64,000 bases of DNA from JAIBJN01 sp963811635 (GTDB lineage Bacteria > Actinomycetota > Thermoleophilia > Gaiellales > Gaiellaceae). Position numbers and translations under genes: made by a program. The notes beneath the pieces were generated by a model. It saw only the letters and a list, made by a program, of their open reading frames with translations. It did not search any database and was not told the origin of the DNA. Numbering within the stretch: the stretch's first letter is position 1; every line of letters starts with the position of its first letter. This document shows positions 10,504 through 18,661 of this stretch, piece by piece. The DNA lies in the NCBI GenBank assembly GCA_963811635.1, contig CAWESB010000002.1:109371-173370 (forward strand), read 5' to 3'.

Positions 10504-11149
10504 TTATTTCGATCGGTTCGAGCCGGACAGGGCGGCCGTCAGCCCCAGTCCCACGAGCACGGTCCCGGAGATCCAACGCTCGGCGCGCAGGAAGCGTGGG
10601 TTCCCGCGCAGCCAGTCCGACGCCGTTCCGGCGGCGAGCGCGTACATCCCGTCGCTGATGATGGCGAGGACGAGGAAGAAGACGCCGAGGACGGCGATCT
10701 GCAGTCCGACCGAGCCCTGGTCGACTTGCGACGAACTGCGGCAGGAAGGCGAAGAAGAAGAGCGCCGTCTTCGGGTTGAGCACGTTGACGACGATCCCCT
10801 GGCGGTAGAGCCGGTCCAGACGCCTCGGCGGGCGCTCGGAGGTCGTCTCGAAGCGCTCCCGGGAGAACAACTTCCTCAGGCCCAGGAAGATGAGGTAGCC
10901 GGCGCCCGCGAACTTGACGATCTCGAACGCCGTCGCCGAGCGCATGAGCAGGGCCGAGAGCCCGAGCGCCGCGGCGAGGACGTGCACCAGGCCGCCGGTC
11001 TGGATGCCGAGCATGGAGACGAGCCCCGCCGTGCGGCCGTGCTCGATCGACTGCGTGACGATGTAGAGCACCGCCGGCCCGGGGATCACGAGCAGGGCGA
11101 TCGCCGCGGCCGCGAAGACCGCGAGCGTGCCTGGATCGGGGAGCGGCAA
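10504..11149 (-). pseudogene. LysE-family amino-acid exporter, frameshifted
   Basis: The N-terminal two thirds are typical LysE/RhtB: PGPAVLYIVTQSIEHGR, LGIQTGGLVHVLAAALGLSA, the YLIFLGLRKLF helix and VNVLNPKTALFFFAFLPQF. After LPQFV (about 10730) the expected helices (QGSVGLQIAVLGVFFLVL, ISDGMYALAAG) continue in another frame and end at TAA 10504. A one-base change therefore interrupts the gene. The intact protein would be about 213 residues with six helices, exporting amino acids or homoserine lactones. TTG at 11149 directly abuts the stop of the upstream small gene (TAGTTG). Confidence 0.68.
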
Positions 11150-11443
11150 CTACCGCTCCCGCATGAAGCCCTGGCGGGCGGCCGAGACGAGCGCCACCGC
11201 CTCGGGGAAGAGCACCCTCATCCCGTCGCGAAGCGCGATCGCCTGCTCGTCGGGCGAGCCGTCGACGTGCATCTGCTTGAGCGCGGCGCCGGTCAGCTCG
11301 ACCGCGGTGTTGAGCGTGAGGGTCGCGAACTGCTCGCGCTGCGACTCCTGCATCGCCTCCGTCTGGCGCTCCGCGAACTCGCGCAGGCCGCGCATGAGGT
11401 CTTCCGGGTCGCCTCCCAGCGGGAAGCCGAATCCACCTTCCAT
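11150..11443 (-). CDS. Hypothetical protein, 97 aa
   Basis: A 97-residue protein beginning MEGGFGFPLGGDPEDLMRGL. It is mostly helical and rich in Gln, Glu and Met (RQTEAMQESQREQF), without membrane helices. AAGGA sits 8 nt before the ATG at 11443, which excludes the longer in-frame reading to 11530. It abuts lysE downstream with no gap. The family is unknown to me. The (F/L)-x-x-x-x-E-R-x-T-E pattern and size resemble small actinobacterial coiled proteins. It is divergent from ferritin. Confidence 0.65.
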   Translation of the reverse strand: MEGGFGFPLGGDPEDLMRGLREFAERQTEAMQESQREQFATLTLNTAVELTGAALKQMHVDGSPDEQAIALRDGMRVLFPEAVALVSAARQGFMRER

Positions 11444-11483
11444 CGTGTCCTTTCGTCGGTCTCTCCACGTAATGTACGCACCG

Positions 11484-12020
11484 ATGGCAGCCGGTCGCTT
11501 CGCCGAGGAGCTGAACGCCCACATCGCCAACGAGTACGCGGCGTCGCAGCAGTACGTCGCGATCGCGGTCTTCTACGACCAGGAGACCCTCCCGGGGCTC
11601 GCCGCGCACTTCTACCGGCAGGCCGTGGAGGAGCGGAACCACGCGCACATGATCATCCAGTACCTCCTCGACGCGGACGTGCCGGTCACGATCCCGGCGG
11701 TGGCCGAGCCGCAGACGAGCTTCCCGGATGCGGTCGCGCCCGTGCAGCTTGCGCTCGCCCAGGAGAAGCAGGTGACTGCGCAGATCAGCGCCCTCGCCTC
11801 GCTCGCCCGCGAAGAGGAGGAGCTCGTCGGCGCGCAGTTCCTCGACTGGTTCCTCAAGGAGCAGCGCGAGGAGGTGGCGAGCATGTCCGACCTGCTGGCG
11901 ATCGTCACGCGGGCGGCCGAGTCGAACCTCCTGCTCGCCGAGGACTATCTCTCCCGCACGGCCATCGGCGACGGCGGCGTGGACCCCTCCGCGCCCGGCG
12001 CCGCCGGCGGCGTGCTCTGA
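11484..12020 (+). CDS. Ferritin (non-haem, FtnA-like)
   Basis: A 178-residue four-helix ferritin that oxidises Fe(II) and stores iron in a 24-mer cage. With ATG 11484 as residue 1, the ferroxidase ligands fall at Glu17, Glu50, His53, Glu94, Gln127 and Glu130. These are the numbering positions of E. coli FtnA, which supports this start over the ATG at 11472. The motif QFLDWFLKEQREEVASMSD is the helix-D ferritin signature. No DPS or bacterioferritin haem Met is apparent. The gene is divergent from the small gene at 11443, leaving only 40 nt for both promoters. Confidence 0.93.
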   Translation: MAAGRFAEELNAHIANEYAASQQYVAIAVFYDQETLPGLAAHFYRQAVEERNHAHMIIQYLLDADVPVTIPAVAEPQTSFPDAVAPVQLALAQEKQVTAQISALASLAREEEELVGAQFLDWFLKEQREEVASMSDLLAIVTRAAESNLLLAEDYLSRTAIGDGGVDPSAPGAAGGVL

Positions 12021-12024
12021 GCCG

Positions 12025-12588
12025 CTAGACCAGCGAGACCTTGTAGCGGCGCTCGACGTCGTCGGCCAGCTCGTCCGCTGCCGCGATGCCTGTCTTCATC
12101 GCATCGGCGAAGGGCGAGCCGCCGACCTCACCCAGCGCCTGCTCGAGCTTGGCCGCGGCGAGTCCGAGCTCGTCGAGGTAGGGAACGCTCGCGACACGCG
12201 GAGCCGGCCTGATCGCCTCCTGGAGCGCGGCGGCCGCGACCTCGGCCTCCTCGATGCCCCCCGGATTGTCGGTGAGGCGGATCTCGACGAGCCGCGCCCG
12301 CAGCTCGCCCACGTCACCGCCCCCGGCGCTCTCCTCGGCGAGCTCGACCATCGCTGCGATCGCCACCGCGTCGCGCACGAGCACCCGGTCGGCGATCGGG
12401 TTTCCCGTCGCGTCGAGCGCGAGCCACATGCGCTCGCCGTCCCGCTCGTAGGCGCAGAGGTACACGCGGGCGCCCGTGCCCGGCTCGGTCGGGATCACCG
12501 CGACCAGCTCCTCGCCGTCGGCCGCGAGCGCGCGCGCCGCCTCGCCTGCTTCGTTCAGCTCCTCGTCGAGCTCCACGGGGCGCAACAA
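12025..12588 (-). CDS. Hypothetical protein, about 187 aa
   Basis: An acidic, Ala/Glu-rich soluble protein of unknown family. An N-terminal alpha/beta segment (GTGARVYLCAYERDGERMWL, residues 38-57) is followed by a helical half (VELAEESAGG, EAEVAAAALQEAI, KLEQALGEVG). No catalytic motif is seen. Two tandem TTG codons at 12588/12585 are the first starts, and GTG 12574 (MELDEELNEAG) is an equally plausible one. It is convergent with ferritin (4 nt apart) and divergent from menG. Confidence 0.65.
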   Translation of the reverse strand: MLRPVELDEELNEAGEAARALAADGEELVAVIPTEPGTGARVYLCAYERDGERMWLALDATGNPIADRVLVRDAVAIAAMVELAEESAGGGDVGELRARLVEIRLTDNPGGIEEAEVAAAALQEAIRPAPRVASVPYLDELGLAAAKLEQALGEVGGSPFADAMKTGIAAADELADDVERRYKVSLV

Positions 12589-12595
12589 TAGCCTC

Positions 12596-13321
12596 GTGGT
12601 GGCGCAATCCTCGGAGCGGAACCGCGCGGCGCAAGAGCTCTTCGCGCCGCTCGCGGAGACCTACGATCGCTACGCGCGCCTGCTCAGCTTCGGGCAGGAC
12701 CCGCGCTGGCGCTCGTTTCTCGTCTCGCGGATCGAGGCCGGGCCGGGCGACACCGTGCTCGACGTCGCCTCGGGGACGGCGGCCGTGGCGATCGAGCTCG
12801 CCCGCCGGCACGGCTGCAAGGTCGTCGGCGTCGACCAGAGCCCGGAGATGCTCGACGCAGGACGCGCGAGGGTCGCGGCCGCCGGCCTCGCCGAGCGCAT
12901 CGAGCTCCGCGAGGGCCGCGCCGAGGACCTTCCCTTCGACGACGCCGCCTTCGCCGGGCTGACCTTCACCTACCTGCTCCGCTACGTCGACGACCCCGCA
13001 GCGACCATGCGGGAGCTGGCGCGCGTGGTGAAGCCCGGTGGCCGCATCGCCATGCTCGAGTTCTCGGTCCCGTCCCGGGCGCTTCCGCGCGCCGCCTGGG
13101 AGGCCTACGTCCGCGCCGGGCTGCCGGTTGCCGGCCGCGCCGTCTCGCCGGGTTGGGCTGAGGTCGGCGACTTCCTCGGGCCCAGCATCCGCGACTTCTG
13201 GCGGCGCTTCCCGCCCGAGCGGCTTCGAGGGATCTGGGAGGGTGCCGGGATCGAGGGCGTGCAGGCGCGCCTGCAGAGCCTCGGAGGAGGCGTCGTCATG
13301 TGGGGCACGCGTGGAGGCTGA
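12596..13321 (+). CDS. menG: MenG/UbiE-type methyltransferase
   Basis: A 241-residue class I methyltransferase with the UbiE/MenG pattern: ELFAPLAETYDRYARLLSFG at the N-terminus, motif I TVLDVASGTAAVAIELARR, ERIELREGRAEDLPFDDAAF, and RELARVVKPGGRIAMLEFS. The last is the UbiE-specific block before the (S/T)-x-P segment. It most likely methylates demethylmenaquinone to menaquinone, the actinobacterial respiratory quinone. The start is GTG 12596 or 12599. The stop overlaps the next membrane protein gene by 11 nt. Other men genes are not in the window. It is somewhat diverged in the C-terminal third, so another quinone-like substrate is possible. Confidence 0.75.
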   Translation: MVAQSSERNRAAQELFAPLAETYDRYARLLSFGQDPRWRSFLVSRIEAGPGDTVLDVASGTAAVAIELARRHGCKVVGVDQSPEMLDAGRARVAAAGLAERIELREGRAEDLPFDDAAFAGLTFTYLLRYVDDPAATMRELARVVKPGGRIAMLEFSVPSRALPRAAWEAYVRAGLPVAGRAVSPGWAEVGDFLGPSIRDFWRRFPPERLRGIWEGAGIEGVQARLQSLGGGVVMWGTRGG

Positions 13322-14045
13322 AGCACGCCGAGCGGCCTTCTATGCGCTCGCACCGGGTGGCTGGCGCGACTACGTCACCCTCCTCCATCCGCCGTACACC
13401 GCCTGGCACCTGAGCTACGTCGCCATCGGCGCCGCTCTCGCCCCCGCCTTCGTCTGGAACCGGTTCCTGCTGACGCTCGCCGCGTTTTTCCTCGCGGTCG
13501 GAATCGGGGCGCACGCCCTCGACGAGCTGAAGGGGCGGCCGCTGCGGACGCGGATCCCGAGTGCCGTGCTCGTCGCGCTCGCAGCGGTCTCGATCGCGGG
13601 CGCGGTGGCGATCGGGATCGTCGGCACGTTCGCCTTCAGCCCCTGGATCGCCGCCTTCGTCGCCGTCGGCGCGTTCATCGTGGTCGCCTACAACCTCGAG
13701 TCGTTCGGCGGCCGTTTCCACAGCGACGCCTGGTTCGCGTTGGCCTGGGGCGCGTTCCCGCTCGTGACCGCCTACTTCGCCGTCGCGGAGAAGCTCGACC
13801 TCGTGGCCGGCGCGGCCGCGCTCTTCGCCTACCTCCTCAGCCGCGCCCAGCGCACGCTCTCGACCCCGGTGCGGGACGTGCGACGGCGTGTGACCCGGGT
13901 GGACGGGCGGATCGAACGGCCCGACGGGTCCTCCGAGCCGATCACGGAGGAGCTGCTCGTCAAGGCGAACGAGGACGCGCTGCGGGCGCTCGCCGGAGCG
14001 ACGATCGCACTTGCGATCGCGCTCGTCCTGATGCGCGTCGTTTGA
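13311..14045 (+). CDS. Multi-pass membrane protein coupled to menG
   Basis: A 244-residue integral membrane protein with six to seven helices. The N-terminal LLHPPYTAWHLSYVAIGAAL is followed by GIGAHALDELKGRPLRTRIP and VVAYNLESFGGRFHSDAWFA. The acidic D-E-L-K-G-R-P-L segment between helices, and a His/Asp-rich second loop, suggest a membrane enzyme rather than a pore. They are vaguely reminiscent of UbiA-type prenyltransferase loops, but canonical NDxxDxxxD motifs are absent. GTG 13311 lies within the menG 3' end, so the two are translated together. A role in quinone or isoprenoid metabolism is inference from this coupling. Confidence 0.7.
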   Translation: MEAEARRAAFYALAPGGWRDYVTLLHPPYTAWHLSYVAIGAALAPAFVWNRFLLTLAAFFLAVGIGAHALDELKGRPLRTRIPSAVLVALAAVSIAGAVAIGIVGTFAFSPWIAAFVAVGAFIVVAYNLESFGGRFHSDAWFALAWGAFPLVTAYFAVAEKLDLVAGAAALFAYLLSRAQRTLSTPVRDVRRRVTRVDGRIERPDGSSEPITEELLVKANEDALRALAGATIALAIALVLMRVV

Positions 14046-14075
14046 CCTCGGAGAGAGTCGCCCTAGGATTCCAGG

Positions 14076-15410
14076 ATGGCATTGGCGCTTGAAATCGCCT
14101 TCGCGGCGGCCGTGGCAGTCGTCGGCGTCTCGCTCGCGGCGGTCGCGTTCGCGCGGGTTCCCGAGCGGCTCCTGCTCGGGCTGGCGGTGGCGCTCGGCAT
14201 CGCCGCGCTGGCCGGAGGGGTCGTCGCCGGGATCGAGATCGCCCAGGGCAGCGACGACTCCGAGCTGCTGCTCGTCTCCGTGGGCGGCCTCTTCCTCGCG
14301 GCCTTCGCCGAGACCGGGCTCTATCTGGTCACGCGCGGGCTCCGGCGGGTGCGCGAATTCGAGCAGCTCGAAGACGACGCGCGCGCGCGGCTCGAGGCCT
14401 ACCTCGAGCAGCAGGCCGAGGAGCGAAGGATCGAGCTCGACCGCGTGCTCGCCCGCGAGCGCGCGAACGCCGGCTACATGCTCGGTGAGCAGGAGCGGCA
14501 GCTCGCCGAGGAACGCCGCGACTCGGTCGCGCGGCAGGCCGAGCACGCCCGCGTCGAGCTGACCGAGGCCGTCGCCGGCGCCCAGGGCCGCCTCGAGACG
14601 AGGTTGATGGCCTGGGCCGCCGACCTCGACCGCGGCCAGCAGGAGCTCGAGGCGCAGCTCGGCCGGCTCAGCCAGCGTCAGAAGGAGGCGCTCGACGCAT
14701 ACGACGTGCGCCTGCACGCCGACGCGGATCGGCTGGCCGCTGCCAGCGAGGAGCAGAAGCAGGCGCTGGTGCAGCTCCGCTCGGAGTTCGAGCGCCTCGT
14801 CGCCCAGTTCGTCGAGGAGGGCCGAGCCGAGGTCGAGACCCACGCCGCGGAGCGGCGTCGTTCCCTCCACGAGGTCAGCGAGCGCCTGCGCAACCGCGAG
14901 CGCGGCCTCCAGGAGCAGATCGATCGCGAGGAGGTCGACTCGCGTGCACGCGTCGCCGCCGGCCTCGCGGATGCGGAGCGCCGGCAGCTGGCCCAGCTCG
15001 AGAAGGCACTCGACCGCGCGGCGACACGTCTCTCCGACGAGGCCGAGCGGCGCTTCGATGCGCAGATCAAGCAGTCGCGCGAGAAGTCGGCCGAGCGGCT
15101 CTCACGTGAGCTCGAGAAGTCGATCGAGGAGTTCGTCCGCCAGGCGGAGGGCGAGGTGTCCGACCGGATCGCCCAGCTCGCCCGCACGACGGCCGACCGC
15201 ATGGAGCGTCGGCTGCGCGACGTGACCCGCGCCGCCGAGGCGCAGGGCGAGGTCGCGACCGACCGCCTTCGACAGGTTTCCGAGCGGCTCGACGCCGCGC
15301 TCGCGGCCGCCGAGCAGCGCGTCGCGGCCTACGAGGAAGAGGTCGACACGCGCCTCGACGCCAAGCTCGGGCACGTGGAACGGGCCGTCGAGGCGGCCGA
15401 GCGCGACTGA
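14076..15410 (+). CDS. Membrane-anchored long coiled-coil protein
   Basis: A 444-residue protein with three N-terminal hydrophobic helices (residues 5-25, 33-55, 65-86). They are followed by about 340 residues of almost uninterrupted heptad-like sequence rich in Glu, Arg, Ala, Gln and Leu (for example EQQAEERRIELDRVLARERA, RFDAQIKQSREKSAERLSRE). It would project a long rod into the cytoplasm from the membrane. Similar architecture occurs in scaffolds of cell division, polar growth or envelope biogenesis, but I recognise no specific family. It stands alone, 30 nt downstream of the membrane protein gene. Confidence 0.75.
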   Translation: MALALEIAFAAAVAVVGVSLAAVAFARVPERLLLGLAVALGIAALAGGVVAGIEIAQGSDDSELLLVSVGGLFLAAFAETGLYLVTRGLRRVREFEQLEDDARARLEAYLEQQAEERRIELDRVLARERANAGYMLGEQERQLAEERRDSVARQAEHARVELTEAVAGAQGRLETRLMAWAADLDRGQQELEAQLGRLSQRQKEALDAYDVRLHADADRLAAASEEQKQALVQLRSEFERLVAQFVEEGRAEVETHAAERRRSLHEVSERLRNRERGLQEQIDREEVDSRARVAAGLADAERRQLAQLEKALDRAATRLSDEAERRFDAQIKQSREKSAERLSRELEKSIEEFVRQAEGEVSDRIAQLARTTADRMERRLRDVTRAAEAQGEVATDRLRQVSERLDAALAAAEQRVAAYEEEVDTRLDAKLGHVERAVEAAERD

Positions 15411-15483
15411 CCGCCCGCTCGCGTCGTTCGGAACAAACTCATCGCGGCAGGAATCGTCTCCATCAGAGAGAACCGATGCGGCG

Positions 15484-15690
15484 ATGGATCAATTGACGCT
15501 CCTCGACGAGACCAGCCAGGACGAACGTGGCAAGGTGGAGAGCTGGCGTCTCCATGTGCTGATGGAGGCCGGCTACCCCCTCCCGCTCGCCGAGCGCCTG
15601 GCCTCGAGCCACGCCGATCTCCACCTCGCGGTCGAGCTGGTCGGAACCCGCGGCTGCGCCCCCGAGACCGCGGCCGAGATCCTGCTCTAA
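15484..15690 (+). CDS. Small conserved protein, 68 aa
   Basis: A 68-residue acidic helical protein. The core ESWRLHVLMEAGYPLPLAERLA, followed by HADLHLAVELVGTRGC and ETAAEILL, looks like a compact helical bundle resembling short conserved actinobacterial proteins of unknown function. ATG 15484 is the start. It sits 42 nt upstream of xseA on the same strand. There are no metal or catalytic motifs; the one Cys is isolated. Confidence 0.65.
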   Translation: MDQLTLLDETSQDERGKVESWRLHVLMEAGYPLPLAERLASSHADLHLAVELVGTRGCAPETAAEILL

Positions 15691-15732
15691 GCCGCCACCG
15701 GCCGCGCACAGGCCGTGAGCTAGAGTCGGCTC

Positions 15733-16887
15733 GTGAAGGTCGAGGCGACGCTGCACGGCGACCGCAAGGTCTATTCCGTCTCCGCGTTCAACCGGGGGAT
15801 CGGTTCCTGGCTCGCCCGCCTGCCGACGATCTGGGTCGAGGGCGAGGTGACCGAGCTGCGGCGCCAGGAGGGCTGGCAGAGCGTCTTCCTCACGCTCAAG
15901 GACGTCGAGGACGGCTCCTGCGTGCCCGTGTCGATGCCGCGGACGACCTTCGACGCGCTGCGCCTCGAGCTCGCCGACGGCGACAAGGTCCACGTCTACG
16001 GACGGCCGGAGCTGTACGAGGCGCGCGGCGTCTTCCAGCTGCGCGCGCTCTCGCTGGAGCCGCTCGGGCTCGGCGCCGCCCTCGCACGCATCGAGCGCCT
16101 GAAGCGGACGCTCTCCGCCGAGGGGCTCTTCGCCGCCGAGCGGAAGCGCCGGCTCCCCCTCCTCCCCCGCCGGATCGGGCTCCTGACCGGCAACGACGCC
16201 GCCGCGAAGCGCGACTTCGTCACGGCGGTGACGGCACGCTTCCCCGCCGCCCGGCTCCTCGTCGCGGAGACGCTCGTGCAGGGCGTGAAGGCCCCCGGGG
16301 CGATCGTCGCCACGTTGGACGCGCTCGCCCGCGAGCCCGAGATCGACGTCGTCGTCGTCGCCCGCGGCGGGGGCAGCTTCGAGGATCTTCTCCCGTTCAG
16401 CGACGAGCGGGTCGTCCGCGCCGTCGCCTCGTGCCCGGTCCCGGTGGTCTCCGCCGTCGGCCACGAGCAGGACACGCCGCTCTGCGACCTCGCCGCCGAC
16501 GTTCGCGCCTCCACGCCGACGGCGGCGGCCCGGGTCGTCGTGCCGGACGAGCGGCAGCTCCGCGCCGACCTCGACCGACTCCGCACCGCGCTCGCGCGCG
16601 ACACGCGGCGAATCCTGGAGCGCGGCCGCCAGACCCTCGCCGCCGACCGGCAGCGCCTCACGCGAGCGCCTTCGCTCTTGCTGGAGCGGAAGCGGACGCG
16701 CCTCGACGGGCTCGCCGGGCGCCTTCGGGCACTGTCCCCCCGGGCGACGCTCGAGCGCGGCTACGCGATCGTCCGCACGGACGACGGCATCGTGCGCTCG
16801 ATCCGGGCGGTCGCGCCCGGCTCCCGGGTGGACGTCGAGCTCGCGGAGGGCGCCTTCGGCGCGCGCGTCGAGGAGACGCGGGAATGA
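15733..16887 (+). CDS. xseA: Exodeoxyribonuclease VII large subunit
   Basis: A 384-residue XseA, slightly shorter than the roughly 400-450 common in the family. An N-terminal OB fold (YSVSAFNRGIGSWLARLPTI, VEGEVTELRR) is followed by the catalytic domain with RIGLLTGNDAAAKRDF, VVARGGGSFEDLLPFSDE (metal/active-site block) and PVVSAVGHEQDTPLCD. A helical C-terminal region then ends at the conserved LSPRATLERGYAIVR. With XseB it degrades single-stranded DNA from both ends. GTG 15733 is the start. The stop overlaps xseB (ATGA). Confidence 0.93.
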   Translation: MKVEATLHGDRKVYSVSAFNRGIGSWLARLPTIWVEGEVTELRRQEGWQSVFLTLKDVEDGSCVPVSMPRTTFDALRLELADGDKVHVYGRPELYEARGVFQLRALSLEPLGLGAALARIERLKRTLSAEGLFAAERKRRLPLLPRRIGLLTGNDAAAKRDFVTAVTARFPAARLLVAETLVQGVKAPGAIVATLDALAREPEIDVVVVARGGGSFEDLLPFSDERVVRAVASCPVPVVSAVGHEQDTPLCDLAADVRASTPTAAARVVVPDERQLRADLDRLRTALARDTRRILERGRQTLAADRQRLTRAPSLLLERKRTRLDGLAGRLRALSPRATLERGYAIVRTDDGIVRSIRAVAPGSRVDVELAEGAFGARVEETRE

Positions 16888-17096
16888 GCGACGAGCTCAC
16901 CTTCGAGGAGGCGCGGGCAGAGCTGGAGCGGATCGTCGCCGAGCTCGAGAGCGGCCGCGCCGACCTCGAGGAGGCCGTCCGCCTCTGGGAACGGGGTGAG
17001 GAGCTCCACCGGCTCTGCGTCGGCAAGCTCGACGCGGCCGAGGGCAAGATCGAGGAGCTCGGCCGGCGGGCCGAGGCGGTCAGGCCCGAGGCCTGA
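16884..17096 (+). CDS. xseB: Exodeoxyribonuclease VII small subunit
   Basis: A 70-residue XseB with the family signature LTFEEARAELERIVAELESG (residues 5-24) and LEEAVRLWERGEELHRLC. Several copies bind the helical domain of each XseA. The ATG overlaps the xseA stop, the usual xseAB arrangement. Its last 17 nt overlap the convergent DNA methylase gene. Confidence 0.92.
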   Translation: MSDELTFEEARAELERIVAELESGRADLEEAVRLWERGEELHRLCVGKLDAAEGKIEELGRRAEAVRPEA

Positions 17097-18183
17097 TGCG
17101 GCGCGCGGGGACGGCGACGAGGACGTCCTCGTAGTACTCGCCGTTGCGGCGGCCGGTGCGGCGGTTCACGTGGCGCGCGGTGCGGTCTTCGAGGCGAAGC
17201 CCCGCGTCGGCGAGGATCCCGTCGTAGAGGCCGCGCCGGTCGTTGACCACGATGACGATGCGACCGCCCGGCCCGAGCGCGTCGCCGGCCCGCGCGAGGA
17301 TCTGCGAGACCCCTTCGCAGTAGCCGGCCACGCCGCGCCCGATCTCCTCGTCGTCCCGGCGCTCGAGACCGAGGAGCTCGAAGGCGTAGACGTGCTGCTC
17401 GTGGTAGTCGATGAGTCCGGGGTACGGCGGCGACGTGACCACGAGGTCGACCGGGCCCGGCGGGTCGAGCAGCCGGGCGTCACCGTGCAGCAGCGTCGCA
17501 GCGGTCGAGCGGCGGACGTCGGCGAACGCCAGCACGCGCGCGACCGCGTCCCGGACGTAGCGCCGCAGGAACTTGTCGGCCTCCTCGACCGGGCGGCAGA
17601 GGCGCCGGTGCTTGTGGCAGAAGTACTCGCCCTGGACCGGCTCGGCGGGGAAGTCGAGGTCGAAGTGTCGCGCGAGCCTCGCCGAGCGGGCGGCGCGGGA
17701 GAGGACGACGCGCCAGAGATCCGGATAGGCCGTGCCCTCGATGAGGTCGCGGAAGGCGAGCAGCTCGGCGAGCGCACGCGGGGCGAACCAGCTCCCGAGA
17801 TACGGAGTCGGCGCCTCGCGGTCAGCGATCTCGCGCGGCTCGCCCAGAAGCTCCGCGTCCGCGAGCAGCGCGTTGCGCTCGTACTCGGCGGTCTTCACGC
17901 GCGCGAGAAGGCAGTTGAAGGCCGAGATGTCGCAGCCCGCCGCGGGCGCGCCGAAGGCGTTCGACTCGACGAGGGTCGTGCCCGAGCCGGCGAACGGGTC
18001 CCACACCAGCCGCCCGGGATGCCCGTAACGGCCGAGGAAGACCTCGACAAGCTGCGGCACGTACTTCCCGAGATACGGATGCAGCCTGTGGACGTGCTTC
18101 GTCCGCTCCCGTTCGGGAAGCTCCGCCTCGGACCACGACAGCTCGAGGTCGATCTCGTCGTAGAGCGCAGCCTGAGTCCGCAC
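17080..18183 (-). CDS. DNA methylase (N4-cytosine/N6-adenine type), orphan
   Basis: A 367-residue protein with the SAM motif DPFAGSGTT (residues 62-70) preceding the catalytic TSPPYPG (starting at residue 250). That places it among amino-methyltransferases of DNA; the S-P-P-Y form favours N4-cytosine. The N-terminal KHVHRLHPYLGKYVPQLVE is the characteristic 'HPYxxKfip' helix of these enzymes. GTG 18183 is the start, because no other start exists upstream in frame before the divergent gene. No restriction endonuclease gene is adjacent, so it may be an orphan epigenetic regulator. The EVE/nuclease gene at 24433 is 6 kb away and not clearly linked. Confidence 0.82.
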   Translation of the reverse strand: MRTQAALYDEIDLELSWSEAELPERERTKHVHRLHPYLGKYVPQLVEVFLGRYGHPGRLVWDPFAGSGTTLVESNAFGAPAAGCDISAFNCLLARVKTAEYERNALLADAELLGEPREIADREAPTPYLGSWFAPRALAELLAFRDLIEGTAYPDLWRVVLSRAARSARLARHFDLDFPAEPVQGEYFCHKHRRLCRPVEEADKFLRRYVRDAVARVLAFADVRRSTAATLLHGDARLLDPPGPVDLVVTSPPYPGLIDYHEQHVYAFELLGLERRDDEEIGRGVAGYCEGVSQILARAGDALGPGGRIVIVVNDRRGLYDGILADAGLRLEDRTARHVNRRTGRRNGEYYEDVLVAVPARRIRPRA

Positions 18184-18241
18184 TGCGAGTGAGTTCGCCG
18201 CCGTGCCGCGGGGACCTGCCGGGGCGTCTATGATCGCCGCG

Positions 18242-18661
18242 ATGACCGCCCCGATCGAATCCCTGCGTAACGTCCCGCTCTTCGCCAACCTCGAAGACCG
18301 CGACCTCGAGCAGCTCTCGAAGCAGCTGCACGAGCGCCGCTTCGCCGAGGGCACCGAGGTCACCACCGAGGGCTCCACCGGCGCCGGCTTCTTCATCATC
18401 GCCGAAGGGAACGCGAACGTCTCCGTCGGCGGCGAGCACCGCACCACGCTCGGCCCGGGAGACCACTTCGGCGAGATCGCCCTCATCGACGACGGCGTCC
18501 GCTCGGCGTCGATCATCGCCGCCACCGATCTGCTCTGCTACGGGCTCACGCCCTGGGAGTTCCGGCCCTTCGTGGAGGAGCACCCGCAGGTCGCGTGGGC
18601 CTTCATGCAGGTGCTGGCCCGGCGCTACCGAGAATCGCAGACGCACGAGCACGACAACTGA
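18242..18661 (+). CDS. Cyclic nucleotide-binding domain protein
   Basis: A 139-residue single cNMP-binding (CAP-family sensor) domain. SLRNVPLFANLEDRDLEQL is the entry helix, ERRFAEGTEVTTEGSTGAGF forms strands 1-3, and the phosphate-binding cassette is FGEIALIDDGVRSASIIA. There is no HTH or other output domain, so it may act as a subunit or a stand-alone sensor. The G-E-(I/M)-A-L and R-(S/T)-A pattern keeps the cyclic-nucleotide-contacting Glu and Arg. ATG 18242 is the start. Its stop overlaps the alpha/beta hydrolase reading frame. Confidence 0.82.
   Translation: MTAPIESLRNVPLFANLEDRDLEQLSKQLHERRFAEGTEVTTEGSTGAGFFIIAEGNANVSVGGEHRTTLGPGDHFGEIALIDDGVRSASIIAATDLLCYGLTPWEFRPFVEEHPQVAWAFMQVLARRYRESQTHEHDN

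Noticed and set aside
17080..18183. Restriction-modification system with the DNA methylase
   Set aside because: No nuclease gene is adjacent; the EVE-nuclease gene is 6 kb away and of a type that does not need a partner methylase.
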